37,250 nucleotides of DNA, taken from assembly GCA_938005465.1 (NCBI GenBank), contig CALLNU010000030.1, positions 1 through 37,250 of the forward strand, read 5' to 3'. Shown piece after piece: positions 15,354-23,091 of this stretch. A program made the translations under genes and the position numbers. Under the pieces are notes generated by a model, which ran no database searches, had not been told where the DNA came from, and worked only from the letters and a program-made list of their open reading frames with translations. Source of the DNA: an uncultured Collinsella sp. Lineage in GTDB: Bacteria; Actinomycetota; Coriobacteriia; Coriobacteriales; Coriobacteriaceae. How positions within the stretch are numbered: the first letter of the stretch is position 1; each line of letters begins with the position of its first letter.

Positions 15354-15390
15354 AAAGACCCGCTTCCCAACAGGGGAGCGGGTCTTTTTT
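15354..15390 (+). terminator. Intrinsic terminator of rpoBC
   Basis: Stem AAAGACCCGCTTCCC pairs with GGGAGCGGGTCTTT (one bulged base) around a short AACAG loop, followed by a T-run ending at 15390. Confidence 0.9.
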
Positions 15391-15397
15391 GTTGATG

Positions 15398-15438
15398 AAA
15401 ACCTACCAAAAAGGGACAGGTTTATTTTGGTAGGTTTT
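15398..15438. repeat. Left copy of 33-bp inverted repeat (15406-15438), itself a hairpin
   Basis: Bases 15406-15438 reappear in reverse orientation at 17193-17225 with 31 of 33 identical; the shared centre is AGGGACAGGTTTATTTTGGT. The left copy also forms its own hairpin: AAAACCTACCAAAA 15398-15411 with 15425-15438. The two copies bracket the ECF sigma/anti-sigma genes. Confidence 0.85.
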
Positions 15439-15451
15439 TCCTGCTTGAATT

Positions 15452-15480
15452 TGAAACATTTCGTCCGGCAAGAGCGTATC
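15452..15480 (+). promoter_or_regulatory. ECF-type promoter upstream of the sigma factor gene
   Basis: TGAAAC (15452-15457), a 17-nt spacer and CGTATC (15475-15480) match the generic ECF sigma -35/-10 pattern (AAC and CGT motifs). ECF genes commonly autoregulate, so this is probably recognised by the product of the next gene. Confidence 0.6.
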
Positions 15481-15528
15481 TATGGTGAGGGCCTCATCAA
15501 GAATCATTGACGTCACCGGGAGGTGATT

Positions 15529-16047
15529 ATGGAAGAACAAGCTTTTAGACAGGCGGTCGAAGATCACAGGGATGTCGTGTTTCGAATCGCATTGACGTAT
15601 CTGCGCGATCGTGCCGATGCCGACGATGTCGCTCAAGACGTCTTTCTGAAGTTACTCAAAAGCGATGCGCAATTTGAAAGCTGGGAACATCTTCGTCGAT
15701 GGCTTATCCGGGTCACGATCAATGAATGCAAATCTCTCTTTCGAAAGCCATGGAGGCGTGTGGAGGATATTGAGAACCTGGCCGATTCGCTTTCGACGGC
15801 GCAGGAGGAGACCAAGGCGGTCCTGTCAGACGTTATGCGACTTCCGGAACGATTCCGTGTTCCCATCATGCTCTATTACTATCTGGGCTTTTCGACCTCA
15901 GAGATTGCCGAGTTATTGCATGTGCCAGCCGCGACTGTTCGAACGCGTTTGGCTCGCGGCAGATCGAAGCTCAAGTTCATCCTAGAGGAGGGCGACCGTG
16001 AAATCCAATCAAATCAAGCAGGCCTTCGAGTCCATCCAAGCCGATAG
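15529..16047 (+). CDS. ECF-family RNA polymerase sigma factor
   Basis: A 172-residue group 4 sigma factor. Sigma region 2 covers ~residues 10-70 (FRIALTYLRDRADADDVAQDVFLKLL, with the core-binding and -10 recognition helices). Region 4 covers ~105-155 (PERFRVPIMLYYYLGFSTSEIAELL, VPAATVRTRLARGRSKL), a helix-turn-helix for the -35. ATG 15529 is chosen because GGGAGG ends 5 nt upstream; an in-frame GTG at 15523 lies inside that box. The 3' end overlaps the anti-sigma gene by 50 nt, which suggests translational coupling. Codon use is less GC-rich than the flanking rpoC and rpsL. The inducing signal is unknown. Confidence 0.92.
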   Translation: MEEQAFRQAVEDHRDVVFRIALTYLRDRADADDVAQDVFLKLLKSDAQFESWEHLRRWLIRVTINECKSLFRKPWRRVEDIENLADSLSTAQEETKAVLSDVMRLPERFRVPIMLYYYLGFSTSEIAELLHVPAATVRTRLARGRSKLKFILEEGDREIQSNQAGLRVHPSR

Positions 16048-17074
16048 CGATCTTGCCGATCGCGTTCTTAATGCAGCTGAAGGCGAGCCGCTTCGCAAAA
16101 GGGGTCATGCTAAGCCCCTCTATGTTGCGGTTATCGGGTATCTTGTCGGAGTGTTGGCGACCGGAGGGGTCGCCTACGCCGTTATCAATTCCAGCTATTT
16201 TGCCTCAGCCTGGGGAAACCACGGCAACGGGGATTCCATTACCTGGACAAACGGCGGCTCATCGGGGACTAAATATACCTACACCAGAGAGTTTGGTGAT
16301 GGCATCGCGCCCCAAAGCCTGGAGGGTGCAGTCCAGGAGGTTAATCTGTCCGTCGAGGGCAACGGCTATACGCTTGATATCCATGAGATGGCAATCGACC
16401 AAAACGGCTGCGGAGCCGTGACGTTTACGTTGTCCAATCCAAATGGAGTTAACTACTACAAGCCAGCAGCAGAGATTGGCGAACTTGTTCTCTATGGTGA
16501 AGAAGAGCAGGGCATCGGCACGCCCGATATGAAGTTCGGCGAGGAATGGCCTGACACACGCAGCACAATTGATAAGGACACATCAAGCGATACTGTCATT
16601 AATGGCACGATGTACTTTGCCGCTATGGATCGCGAGCGAGATTTGCAACATGCTGTCACCTGGAATATCCACTGGACCGAGGGTGAAGGTGAGAGTGCGA
16701 GGCGGTTTGAGGCGTCGACACCCGAGTTCAATATTGGAGCGTACGTCGATACAAAGGAACTCCGCTCCGGTGACTCGCCTCTTGAGATTAGCCCGTTTTC
16801 CATCCAGACGCACATCGATGATTTGGGCTATGAAGCAGTTGATAATAAGCTGACCGTCAGCTACAAGGATGGATCGGAGCAGATTATCGAAGATGACGAC
16901 GCAGGGGTGTTCAACTTATATTTTTCTTATGGGCGCAATAGCGGAGAGAACATCTGGGTGCCAACGAAGTTGATTGATGTCGATCAAGTGGTCTCAGTAA
17001 CGCTTGAGGGCACGAGGTGCACGTCAACAGGAGAGACCGAAACGAAAGAGCCCTTTACCATCGTCTATTCGTAA
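15998..17074 (+). CDS. Probable membrane-anchored anti-sigma factor (DUF4179-like)
   Basis: A 358-residue protein starting at GTG 15998 behind GAGGAGGG. It has a ~40-residue cytoplasmic N-terminus (ending RKRGHAKP, a positive-inside stop), one transmembrane helix at ~41-63 (LYVAVIGYLVGVLATGGVAYAVI), then a ~290-residue extracytoplasmic, Ser/Thr/Asp-rich beta domain. Position, overlap with the ECF sigma gene and topology fit an anti-sigma factor that holds the sigma at the membrane and senses an envelope signal. The short N-terminus lacks a recognisable zinc anti-sigma motif. Similarity to DUF4179 proteins is my recollection of the family pattern, not a search. A terminator follows directly. 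Confidence 0.7.
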   Translation: MKSNQIKQAFESIQADSDLADRVLNAAEGEPLRKRGHAKPLYVAVIGYLVGVLATGGVAYAVINSSYFASAWGNHGNGDSITWTNGGSSGTKYTYTREFGDGIAPQSLEGAVQEVNLSVEGNGYTLDIHEMAIDQNGCGAVTFTLSNPNGVNYYKPAAEIGELVLYGEEEQGIGTPDMKFGEEWPDTRSTIDKDTSSDTVINGTMYFAAMDRERDLQHAVTWNIHWTEGEGESARRFEASTPEFNIGAYVDTKELRSGDSPLEISPFSIQTHIDDLGYEAVDNKLTVSYKDGSEQIIEDDDAGVFNLYFSYGRNSGENIWVPTKLIDVDQVVSVTLEGTRCTSTGETETKEPFTIVYS

Positions 17075-17080
17075 GATTTG

Positions 17081-17115
17081 GGGTCGCTTCCTACTAGGGG
17101 AAGCGGCCTCTTTTG
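17081..17115 (+). terminator. Intrinsic terminator of the sigma/anti-sigma operon
   Basis: Stem GGGTCGCTTCC (17081-17091) pairs with GGAAGCGGCCTC (17099-17110), with G-U wobbles, followed by TTTT. It starts 6 nt after the anti-sigma stop. Confidence 0.8.
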
Positions 17116-17192
17116 CGTTAAATGGAAACGCCGCCGATTTCCATGCGACAGATGAGAGCAGATCACCGCTGGAGCGCGACGTTTCCCCAGAT

Positions 17193-17225
17193 AAAACCGA
17201 CCAAAATAAACCTGTCCCTATTTGG
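17193..17225. repeat. Right copy of the 33-bp inverted repeat
   Basis: Reverse complement of 15406-15438 with two mismatches. It lies 28 nt before structured element B. Together the two copies enclose 1.75 kb with the sigma and anti-sigma genes. The remaining sequence 17116-17192 shows only a small ATGGAAA/TTTCCAT hairpin. Confidence 0.85.
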
Positions 17226-17252
17226 AAGGGAACGTTGCCCCGACAAGCACGT

Positions 17253-17393
17253 CGGATTCCCGGTCCGGGCGGCCCGCTGTTTAAGTTTGTCGCGAGTTCC
17301 GCACGCAAAGGAAAGCACTTAATGTGCTTTCCGTCTTGCGCAGGACTGTAGAGCAGCAAACTTAAACAGCGGGCCGCCCGGGCCGGGAATCCG
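17253..17393 (+). repeat. Structured element copy B
   Basis: Arms 17253-17289 and 17357-17393 are 37-bp inverted repeats differing at one position, which stays pairable as a G-U wobble. Core: GAGTTCCGCACG (17294-17305), hairpin GGAAAGCAC 17310-17318 with GTGCTTTCC 17324-17332 around loop TTAAT, then GCAGGACTGTAGAGCAG (17340-17356). It lies downstream of the sigma/anti-sigma genes and 84 nt before the rpsL -35. Confidence 0.9.
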
Positions 17394-17476
17394 CCCCCGC
17401 GCACAGGAGGGGATTCCTTTTGTGTAGGCTTTGCGGAAATATGGCTATTTTGGGATACGCCCGGCGGCGTGGTCTG

Positions 17477-17505
17477 TTGACGGCACAGCTAACGCCACGT
17501 ATCCT
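17477..17505 (+). promoter_or_regulatory. Predicted rpsL (str operon) promoter
   Basis: TTGACG (17477-17482), exactly 17 nt, then TATCCT (17500-17505). The start would be near 17512, giving an 87-nt leader with a small hairpin (AGGGG...CCCCT near 17527-17543) before the ribosome binding site. Confidence 0.65.
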
Positions 17506-17598
17506 ATCGAACTGCGTGTTTCGTAGGGGGATGCTGACCCCTCGATTCAAGCCGTTGCACTTTACAGAAAGCTGGAATCATTCGAGAAGGAGTACGCT

Positions 17599-17976
17599 TT
17601 GCCTACTATTAACCAGCTGGTTCGCCAGGGCCGTCGTTCCGTGCCCAAGAAGTCCAAGAACGCTGCCCTGCAGCACAACTCCCAGAAGCGCGGCGTGTGC
17701 ACCCGCGTCTTCACCACGAGCCCCAAGAAGCCGAACTCGGCTCTTCGTAAGGTTGCCCGTGTTCGCCTTGTCAACGGCATCGAAGTTACTGCTTACATCC
17801 CGGGTGAGGGCCACAACCTGCAGGAGCACTCCATCGTGCTCGTCCGCGGCGGTCGTGTCCGTGACCTCCCTGGTGTCCGTTATCACGTCATCCGTGGCGC
17901 CTACGACGCTGCTCCGGTCCAGAACCGTATGCAGGCCCGTTCCAAGTACGGTGCTAAGCGCCCCAAGGCTAAATAA
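17599..17976 (+). CDS. rpsL: 30S ribosomal protein S12
   Basis: A 125-residue S12, a decoding-centre protein. TTG 17599 is the only start compatible with the conserved MPTINQLVRQGR N-terminus; GAAGGAG lies just upstream. Lys43 in TTSPKKPNSALRK is the common form. At residue 88 the usual Lys of GGRVKDLPG is Arg (codon CGT 17860-17862), the same substitution (K88R) known to cause streptomycin resistance in Mycobacterium tuberculosis and E. coli. It is first gene of a str operon with rpsG 73 nt downstream. Confidence 0.97.
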   Translation: MPTINQLVRQGRRSVPKKSKNAALQHNSQKRGVCTRVFTTSPKKPNSALRKVARVRLVNGIEVTAYIPGEGHNLQEHSIVLVRGGRVRDLPGVRYHVIRGAYDAAPVQNRMQARSKYGAKRPKAK

Positions 17977-18049
17977 GCCAGATAACGTTTTGATACTTTC
18001 GCCGTGTGCCGCCTAAGCGCCGCACGGTAGACACTTAAGGAGATTTCAC

Positions 18050-18523
18050 ATGCCGCGTCGTGCAGCAGCTAATCGTCGTGAGGTTCAGCCTGACGCCGTT
18101 TACAACAACCGCCTGGTGACCCAGCTCATCAACAAGGTCCTTCTTGACGGCAAGAAGGCCACCGCTGAGCGCATCGTTTACACCGCTTTCGAGATCGTTG
18201 CCGAGAAGTCTGAGGGTGGCGACGCTCTCGCTACCTTCAAGAAGGCTATGGACAACGTCAAGCCCACGCTCGAGGTTAAGCCCAAGCGTGTCGGTGGCGC
18301 TACCTATCAGGTCCCGATGGAGGTCAACTCCCGTCGTTCCACCGCTCTGGGTATCCGCTGGATCGTCAACTTCTCCCGCGCTCGCAAGGAGAAGACCATG
18401 GCCGAGCGTCTCGCCAACGAGATTCTCGACGCCTCCAACGGCCTGGGCGCTTCCGTCAAGAAGCGTGAGGACGTCTTCAAGATGGCCGAGGCCAACCGCG
18501 CGTTCTCTCACTATCGTTGGTAA
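18050..18523 (+). CDS. rpsG: 30S ribosomal protein S7
   Basis: A 157-residue S7, a primary 16S rRNA 3'-domain binder that nucleates head assembly. It shows MPRRAAANRREVQPDAVYNN, LINKVLLDGKK, VGGATYQVPMEV and the C-terminal REDVFKMAEANRAFSHYRW. AAGGAG precedes ATG 18050. The 73-nt gap after rpsL has an imperfect hairpin (CCGTGTG...CGCACGG, ~18002-18031) that could be an S7-binding leader, as in other str operons, though this is only inferred. fusA begins 19 nt after the stop. Confidence 0.97.
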   Translation: MPRRAAANRREVQPDAVYNNRLVTQLINKVLLDGKKATAERIVYTAFEIVAEKSEGGDALATFKKAMDNVKPTLEVKPKRVGGATYQVPMEVNSRRSTALGIRWIVNFSRARKEKTMAERLANEILDASNGLGASVKKREDVFKMAEANRAFSHYRW

Positions 18524-18542
18524 GTTAAGGTAAGGAACTAAC

Positions 18543-20642
18543 ATGGCTAAGCCTAAGTACAAGCTTTCCGATACCCGTAACATCGGCATCATGGCCCACA
18601 TCGATGCCGGTAAGACCACCACGACCGAGCGTATTCTTTACTACACCGGTAAGACCCACAAGATCGGTGAGGTCCATGAGGGCGCTGCCACCATGGACTG
18701 GATGGTTCAGGAGCAGGAGCGCGGCGTAACCATTACCTCCGCTGCTACCACGTGCTTCTGGAACAAGGACGGTAAGGACTACCGCATCCAGATCATCGAC
18801 ACCCCGGGCCACGTTGACTTCACCGCCGAGGTCGAGCGCTGCCTGCGCGTCCTCGATGGCGCTGTCGCCGTCTTCGACGCCGTTGCCGGCGTTCAGCCCC
18901 AGTCTGAGACCGTTTGGCGTCAGGCTTCTACCTTCAACGTCCCCCGTATCGCCTTCATCAACAAGTATGACCGCGTGGGCGCTGACTTCTTCAACGCTAT
19001 CGAGACCATGAAGGATCGTCTCGACGCTAACGCCGTGGCCGCTCAGGTCCCGATGGGCGCCGAGGACAACTTCTGGGGCGTCATCGACCTCGTTACCATG
19101 ACTGCATGGGACTTCAAGGCCGACGAGAAGGGCATGACCTACCCCGAGCCGATGGACGAGATCCCGGCTGAGTTTGCCGACATCGCTGCCACCAAGCGCG
19201 AGGAGCTCCTCGACGCTGCTGCCAGCTTTGACGACGAGCTCATGGAGAAGATCCTCATGGAGGAGGACTTCACCGTCGAGGAGCTCAAGGCTGCTCTGCG
19301 CAAGGGCGTTCTGGCCAACGAGCTCAACCTCGTCTTCGTGGGCTCCGCCTACAAGAACAAGGGCGTCCAGGAGCTGCTCGACGCTGTCGTCGACTACCTG
19401 CCCAGCCCGCTCGACGTCGAGGCCGTCACCGGTACCGATCCGGACACCGGCGAGGAGATCCAGCGTCATCCTTCCTTCGACGAGCCCTTCTCCGGCCTGG
19501 TCTTCAAGATCATGACCGACCCGTTCGTCGGTAAGCTCACCTATGTCCGCGTTTACTCCGGCCGCGCCGAGTCCGGCTCCTACGTGGTCAACGCTTCCAA
19601 CGGTCAGCGCGAGCGCCTCGGCCGCATCCTCGAGATGAACGCCGCCGAGCGTATCGACCGTGACGACGCTGCCGCTGGCGACATCGTCGCTTGCGTCGGC
19701 TTCAAGAACTCCACCACCGGTGACACCCTGTGCGCCGAGGGCAAGGAGATCGTCCTCGAGAAGATCGAGTTCGCTAAGCCCGTTATCGACGTTGCCATCG
19801 AGCCCAAGACCAAGGCCGAGCAGGACAAGATGTCCCTGGCTCTGACCAAGCTCGCCGAGGAGGACCCGACCTTCCAGGTGTCCACCAACCACGAGACCGG
19901 CCAGACCATCATCGCCGGCATGGGCGAGCTGCACCTCGAGATCATCGTCGACCGTCTGCTCCGCGAGTTCAAGGTTGACGCTAACGTTGGTAAGCCCCAG
20001 GTTGCCTACCGCGAGACCGCTGGTCACGACGTCGAGAAGGCTGAGGGCAAGTTCGTCCGTCAGTCCGGCGGTCGCGGTCAGTACGGCCACGCCGTCATCA
20101 AGCTCGAGAAGATGGAGGAGGGCTTCGGCTACGAGTTCGTCAACGCTATCGTCGGCGGCGTCGTGCCCAAGGAGTACATCCCGTCCATCGACAAGGGCAT
20201 CCAGGAGGCCCTGAACACCGGTGTTATCGCCGGCTTCCCGGTCCTCGACGTTAAGGTCACCCTGTTCGACGGTTCTTACCACGAGGTCGACTCCTCCGAG
20301 GCCGCCTTCAAGATCGCCGGTTCCATGGCTATCAAGGACGCCCTCAAGAAGTCCGATCCGCAGCTGCTCGAGCCGATCATGGCTGTCGAGGTCGAGACCC
20401 CTGAGCAGTACATGGGCGACGTTATGGGCAACCTCTCCGGTCGCCGCGGCAAGATCGAGGGCATGGAGGATCGCAAGAACAGCAAGCTCATCCGTGCCAA
20501 GGTGCCGCTGGGCGAGATGTTCGGTTACGCTACCGACCTTCGCTCCCAGACCCAGGGCCGTGCATCCTACACGATGCAGTTCGACTCTTATGAGCCCGCG
20601 CCCAAGTCCATCGTGGACGAGGTCATGAGCAAGAACGCCTAA
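18543..20642 (+). CDS. fusA: Translation elongation factor G
   Basis: A 699-residue EF-G, the GTPase that drives ribosomal translocation. The G domain shows the P-loop AHIDAGKTT (residues 18-26), switch II DTPGHVDFT and the guanine-specificity motif NKYD. Domains II-V follow in order, including the domain IV tip region (SGGRGQYGHA) and domain V (SGRRGKIEGME). Full length, with AAGGAA before ATG. Codons are highly biased. It ends 60 nt before rpsJ; tuf, commonly next in str operons, is absent here. Confidence 0.98.
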   Translation: MAKPKYKLSDTRNIGIMAHIDAGKTTTTERILYYTGKTHKIGEVHEGAATMDWMVQEQERGVTITSAATTCFWNKDGKDYRIQIIDTPGHVDFTAEVERCLRVLDGAVAVFDAVAGVQPQSETVWRQASTFNVPRIAFINKYDRVGADFFNAIETMKDRLDANAVAAQVPMGAEDNFWGVIDLVTMTAWDFKADEKGMTYPEPMDEIPAEFADIAATKREELLDAAASFDDELMEKILMEEDFTVEELKAALRKGVLANELNLVFVGSAYKNKGVQELLDAVVDYLPSPLDVEAVTGTDPDTGEEIQRHPSFDEPFSGLVFKIMTDPFVGKLTYVRVYSGRAESGSYVVNASNGQRERLGRILEMNAAERIDRDDAAAGDIVACVGFKNSTTGDTLCAEGKEIVLEKIEFAKPVIDVAIEPKTKAEQDKMSLALTKLAEEDPTFQVSTNHETGQTIIAGMGELHLEIIVDRLLREFKVDANVGKPQVAYRETAGHDVEKAEGKFVRQSGGRGQYGHAVIKLEKMEEGFGYEFVNAIVGGVVPKEYIPSIDKGIQEALNTGVIAGFPVLDVKVTLFDGSYHEVDSSEAAFKIAGSMAIKDALKKSDPQLLEPIMAVEVETPEQYMGDVMGNLSGRRGKIEGMEDRKNSKLIRAKVPLGEMFGYATDLRSQTQGRASYTMQFDSYEPAPKSIVDEVMSKNA

Positions 20643-20702
20643 GTTCGAGCTCCCTGTTACGTAATCCGCGAGAACATCTCTCGCACTCTTTGGAGGTTTA
20701 AG

Positions 20703-21011
20703 TTGGCTACCCAGAAGATCCGCATTCGCCTCAAGGGCTATGATCACGAGGTCGTCGATCAGTCCGCGAAGCTCATCGTCGAGACCGCTCAGAAGACCGG
20801 CGCTCGCGTTTCCGGTCCTGTCCCCCTGCCCACCGAGCGCAACCTGTACACGGTTATCCGCTCGCCGCACGTGAACAAGGACTCCCGTGAGCAGTTCGAG
20901 ATGCGCACCCACAAGCGCCTCATCGACATCCTCGACCCCACCTCGGGCACCGTTGATTCGCTCATGCGTCTCGACCTCCCCGCTGGCGTCGACATCGACA
21001 TCAAGCTCTAA
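20703..21011 (+). CDS. rpsJ: 30S ribosomal protein S10
   Basis: A 102-residue S10 (also NusE, an antitermination partner). TTG 20703 follows TTTGGAGG at good spacing and gives the conserved MATQKIRIRLKGYDH start; the long loop with SGPVPLPTERNLYTVIRSPHVNKDSREQFEMR and the VDIDIKL end are intact. Here S10 is the last gene of the str transcript: a strong terminator begins 20 nt later and rplC lies about 14 kb away, so S10 is uncoupled from the rest of the S10 operon. Confidence 0.97.
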   Translation: MATQKIRIRLKGYDHEVVDQSAKLIVETAQKTGARVSGPVPLPTERNLYTVIRSPHVNKDSREQFEMRTHKRLIDILDPTSGTVDSLMRLDLPAGVDIDIKL

Positions 21012-21030
21012 GCGATATCGCTCATAGCTT

Positions 21031-21072
21031 AAAGGGCCCCGCTGCCGTTACGGTAGCGGGGCCCTTTTGTTT
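21031..21072 (+). terminator. Strong intrinsic terminator after rpsJ
   Basis: A 17-bp stem (21031-21047 with 21051-21067, one G-U pair, 3-nt loop) is followed by TTTTGTTTTG. It ends the str operon and faces the 3' end of minus-strand birA. Confidence 0.95.
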
Positions 21073-21127
21073 TGAGTTTAGATTTTGGGATAGCGAATTC
21101 GTCTGCCGAGCCGACGGCTGCGGCGCC

Positions 21128-21904
21128 CTATTCGCTCAGGGGGCGCAAGGATGCTTCTTCGAAGTGGAAGACGCACAAGCCGCTCTCGGTCTCAATGCAT
21201 GCGCGGCCGCAATCGTCGACCGTTCTAAATATGCCTCGTGCCAGCTCGTCTCCAGCGGGGGAGCGGGCGATAACGTGCTCCCCGATCCAATTGAGGTGAC
21301 CGACATAGTCATCGCGGACGGGCGCGAGCGGTCCGGCGTCTTCTTCCATGGCGTTGAGGCGCTCTGACCATGTGTCTACAGCGTTCACGACTGCGTGATA
21401 GACCTCATCGAGGAGCATGTCGACGGCAGGAACGTTTTCGTTAAGGTCCGAGAGACCGATTGCCGGCAGGCCGCCATCGGGCACCTCTTGGGGCACATAG
21501 TTCACATTGACGCCAATGCCGCAGACGGCGAAAGGTTTGCCTTCGTTATCGCGTGCGGCCTCGACCAGAATGCCGCCGAGCTTGCGTCCTCGCGCGACAA
21601 GGTCGTTGGGCCATTTAAGGCGAATCTCGTTTGCAAGACCCTGCTTTTCGAGTGCTTCGAGCACCGCTAGGCCGCTGACGGCGGCAAGACCAGAGAACTT
21701 TGCAGGATTAACGCATGGGCGCAGGACAAGCGAAAGCAATAAGTTGCCGACGGTTGAGTCCCACTTGTGCCCGCGCCGGCCGCGCCCTGCTGTTTGAGCC
21801 CGGGCGGCAAGTCCTGTGCCGTGCGGCGCTCCCTGTTTTCCTGCTTCGAGCAGGTCATCGTTGGTCGATCCGGTTACGTCGACAATCGTTAATTGGGCAT
21901 CCAT
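21128..21904 (-). CDS. birA: Biotin-[acetyl-CoA-carboxylase] ligase, without DNA-binding domain
   Basis: A 258-residue biotin protein ligase that adenylates biotin and attaches it to the AccB lysine. Evidence: GSTNDDLLEAG, the biotinoyl-AMP loop GRGRRGHKWDS, LKWPNDLVARGRKLGGILVE and GIGVNVNY, then a small C-terminal SH3-like domain. The start at 21904 (MDAQLTIVDV) has AAGGAGG 11 nt upstream; longer in-frame starts give an unconserved extension. No N-terminal helix-turn-helix is present, so it is a monofunctional (class I) ligase rather than a BirA repressor. It is divergent from the fab-acc operon, which encodes its substrate AccB. Confidence 0.92.
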   Translation of the reverse strand: MDAQLTIVDVTGSTNDDLLEAGKQGAPHGTGLAARAQTAGRGRRGHKWDSTVGNLLLSLVLRPCVNPAKFSGLAAVSGLAVLEALEKQGLANEIRLKWPNDLVARGRKLGGILVEAARDNEGKPFAVCGIGVNVNYVPQEVPDGGLPAIGLSDLNENVPAVDMLLDEVYHAVVNAVDTWSERLNAMEEDAGPLAPVRDDYVGHLNWIGEHVIARSPAGDELARGIFRTVDDCGRACIETESGLCVFHFEEASLRPLSE

Positions 21905-21998
21905 AGCGGCTGCTACCTCCTTATTGAATAAGTGAATGACGCAATGGTGTCGAGAGATAGACACAATGTGAAGCCTTTGTCGCATTTGGACAATTTAA

Positions 21999-22063
21999 TG
22001 TTAACACGTCAACAAAGACTGAAATGCGCTATCCTCTCTTGGTCGATGTAAACACGTCAACAA
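21999..22063. promoter_or_regulatory. Twin 17-bp direct repeat in the birA/fabH intergenic region (putative operator) with fabH -10
   Basis: TGTTAACACGTCAACAA (21999-22015) recurs as TGTAAACACGTCAACAA (22047-22063), 16 of 17 identical and 48 nt apart. Each contains a near palindrome (GTTAACACGTCAAC). Between them TATCCT (22030-22035) is a likely fabH -10; the expected -35 position falls inside the first repeat and is poor, so a bound regulator may control access. On the minus strand the repeats contain TTGACG, a possible birA -35. Confidence 0.6.
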
Positions 22064-22080
22064 CTCAAAGGAGGCTAGTG

Positions 22081-23040
22081 ATGGGTTTCACGATTCTTGG
22101 AACAGGCTCGGCGCTTCCTGAGCGCAGTGTTTCCAATGACGAGCTGTCTGAGTTCCTCGATACCTCGGATGAGTGGATTTTTACCCGCACAGGTATCAAG
22201 AGCCGCCACGTCTGCACCACCGAGTCACTTGACGACCTTGCCGTAGCGGCGAGTGAGCGGGCACTTCAGGTGTCCGGAATCGACGCGAGCCAGCTGGATC
22301 TGATCGTCTGCTCGACGACGACGGGTGACCACCTTGTTCCCGCTGAGGCGTGTGCCGTTGCTGAGCGACTAGGTGCGACGTGCCCTGCCTTCGATGTTTC
22401 GGCGGCTTGTGCCGGCTTCGTATTTGCGCTTGATGTCGCCGAGGGCTATATCGCCCGCGGTCGCGCCGAGCGCGTGCTTGTCGTTGCTGCCGAGCAGATG
22501 ACGCGCGCGCTCGACTGGACCGACCGTGCCACCTGTGTGCTCTTTGGCGATGGGGCAGGCGCCGCAGTGATTGAGACTGGGGGAGACAGTCCCCTTGCCG
22601 TTGAGCTTTCGACGGCGCCCGACGTCGAGACGTTGCGCGTTCCCGGTCTGGTCGGCACCTCGCCGTTTAAGGCTTCCGCAGATAGCGCGAGCGTGCTGTT
22701 CATGAATGGCCGCCGCGTGTTCAAGTTCGGCGTCAACGCCATCTGTGACACGGTCCATAAGCTTGCGAGCGATGCGGGCATTTCGGTCGAAGACATCGAT
22801 CATTTTGTATTCCATCAGGCTAACGAACGAATCCTGAGCCAGGCGGTCAAGCGTCTGGGCGTGCCGGACGAGCGTGTGGTTCGCACGTTGCGCGAGACCG
22901 GCAACATTTCGAGCGCATGCATTCCGCTTGCCCTCGACCGGCTGGCAAACGCCGGTGCACTTCACACGGGCGACACCATCGCCCTCGTTGGATTTGGCGC
23001 CGGTCTGGATATAGGTGGCTATCTGCTTCGTTGGAAGTAG
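22081..23040 (+). CDS. fabH: 3-oxoacyl-[ACP] synthase III
   Basis: A 319-residue KAS III that starts fatty acid synthesis by condensing acyl-CoA with malonyl-ACP. The Cys-His-Asn triad is Cys110 (SAACAGF), His245 (HQANERI) and Asn275 (GNISSA). ATG 22081 is favoured because AAAGGAGG lies 7 nt upstream and the family begins at MGFTILGTGSALPE. First gene of the fab-acc operon, probably controlled through the twin repeat upstream. Primer preference (acetyl versus branched acyl-CoA) cannot be read. Confidence 0.95.
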   Translation: MGFTILGTGSALPERSVSNDELSEFLDTSDEWIFTRTGIKSRHVCTTESLDDLAVAASERALQVSGIDASQLDLIVCSTTTGDHLVPAEACAVAERLGATCPAFDVSAACAGFVFALDVAEGYIARGRAERVLVVAAEQMTRALDWTDRATCVLFGDGAGAAVIETGGDSPLAVELSTAPDVETLRVPGLVGTSPFKASADSASVLFMNGRRVFKFGVNAICDTVHKLASDAGISVEDIDHFVFHQANERILSQAVKRLGVPDERVVRTLRETGNISSACIPLALDRLANAGALHTGDTIALVGFGAGLDIGGYLLRWK

Positions 23041-23091
23041 TCGCACATAGGAAATAAAAACGCCCTAGGGCACAACCAAAGGAGAACTACC

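Noticed and set aside
18525..20912. A 795-codon minus-strand open frame opposite fusA
   Set aside because: Same antisense artefact of strongly biased codons; no domains or start signal.
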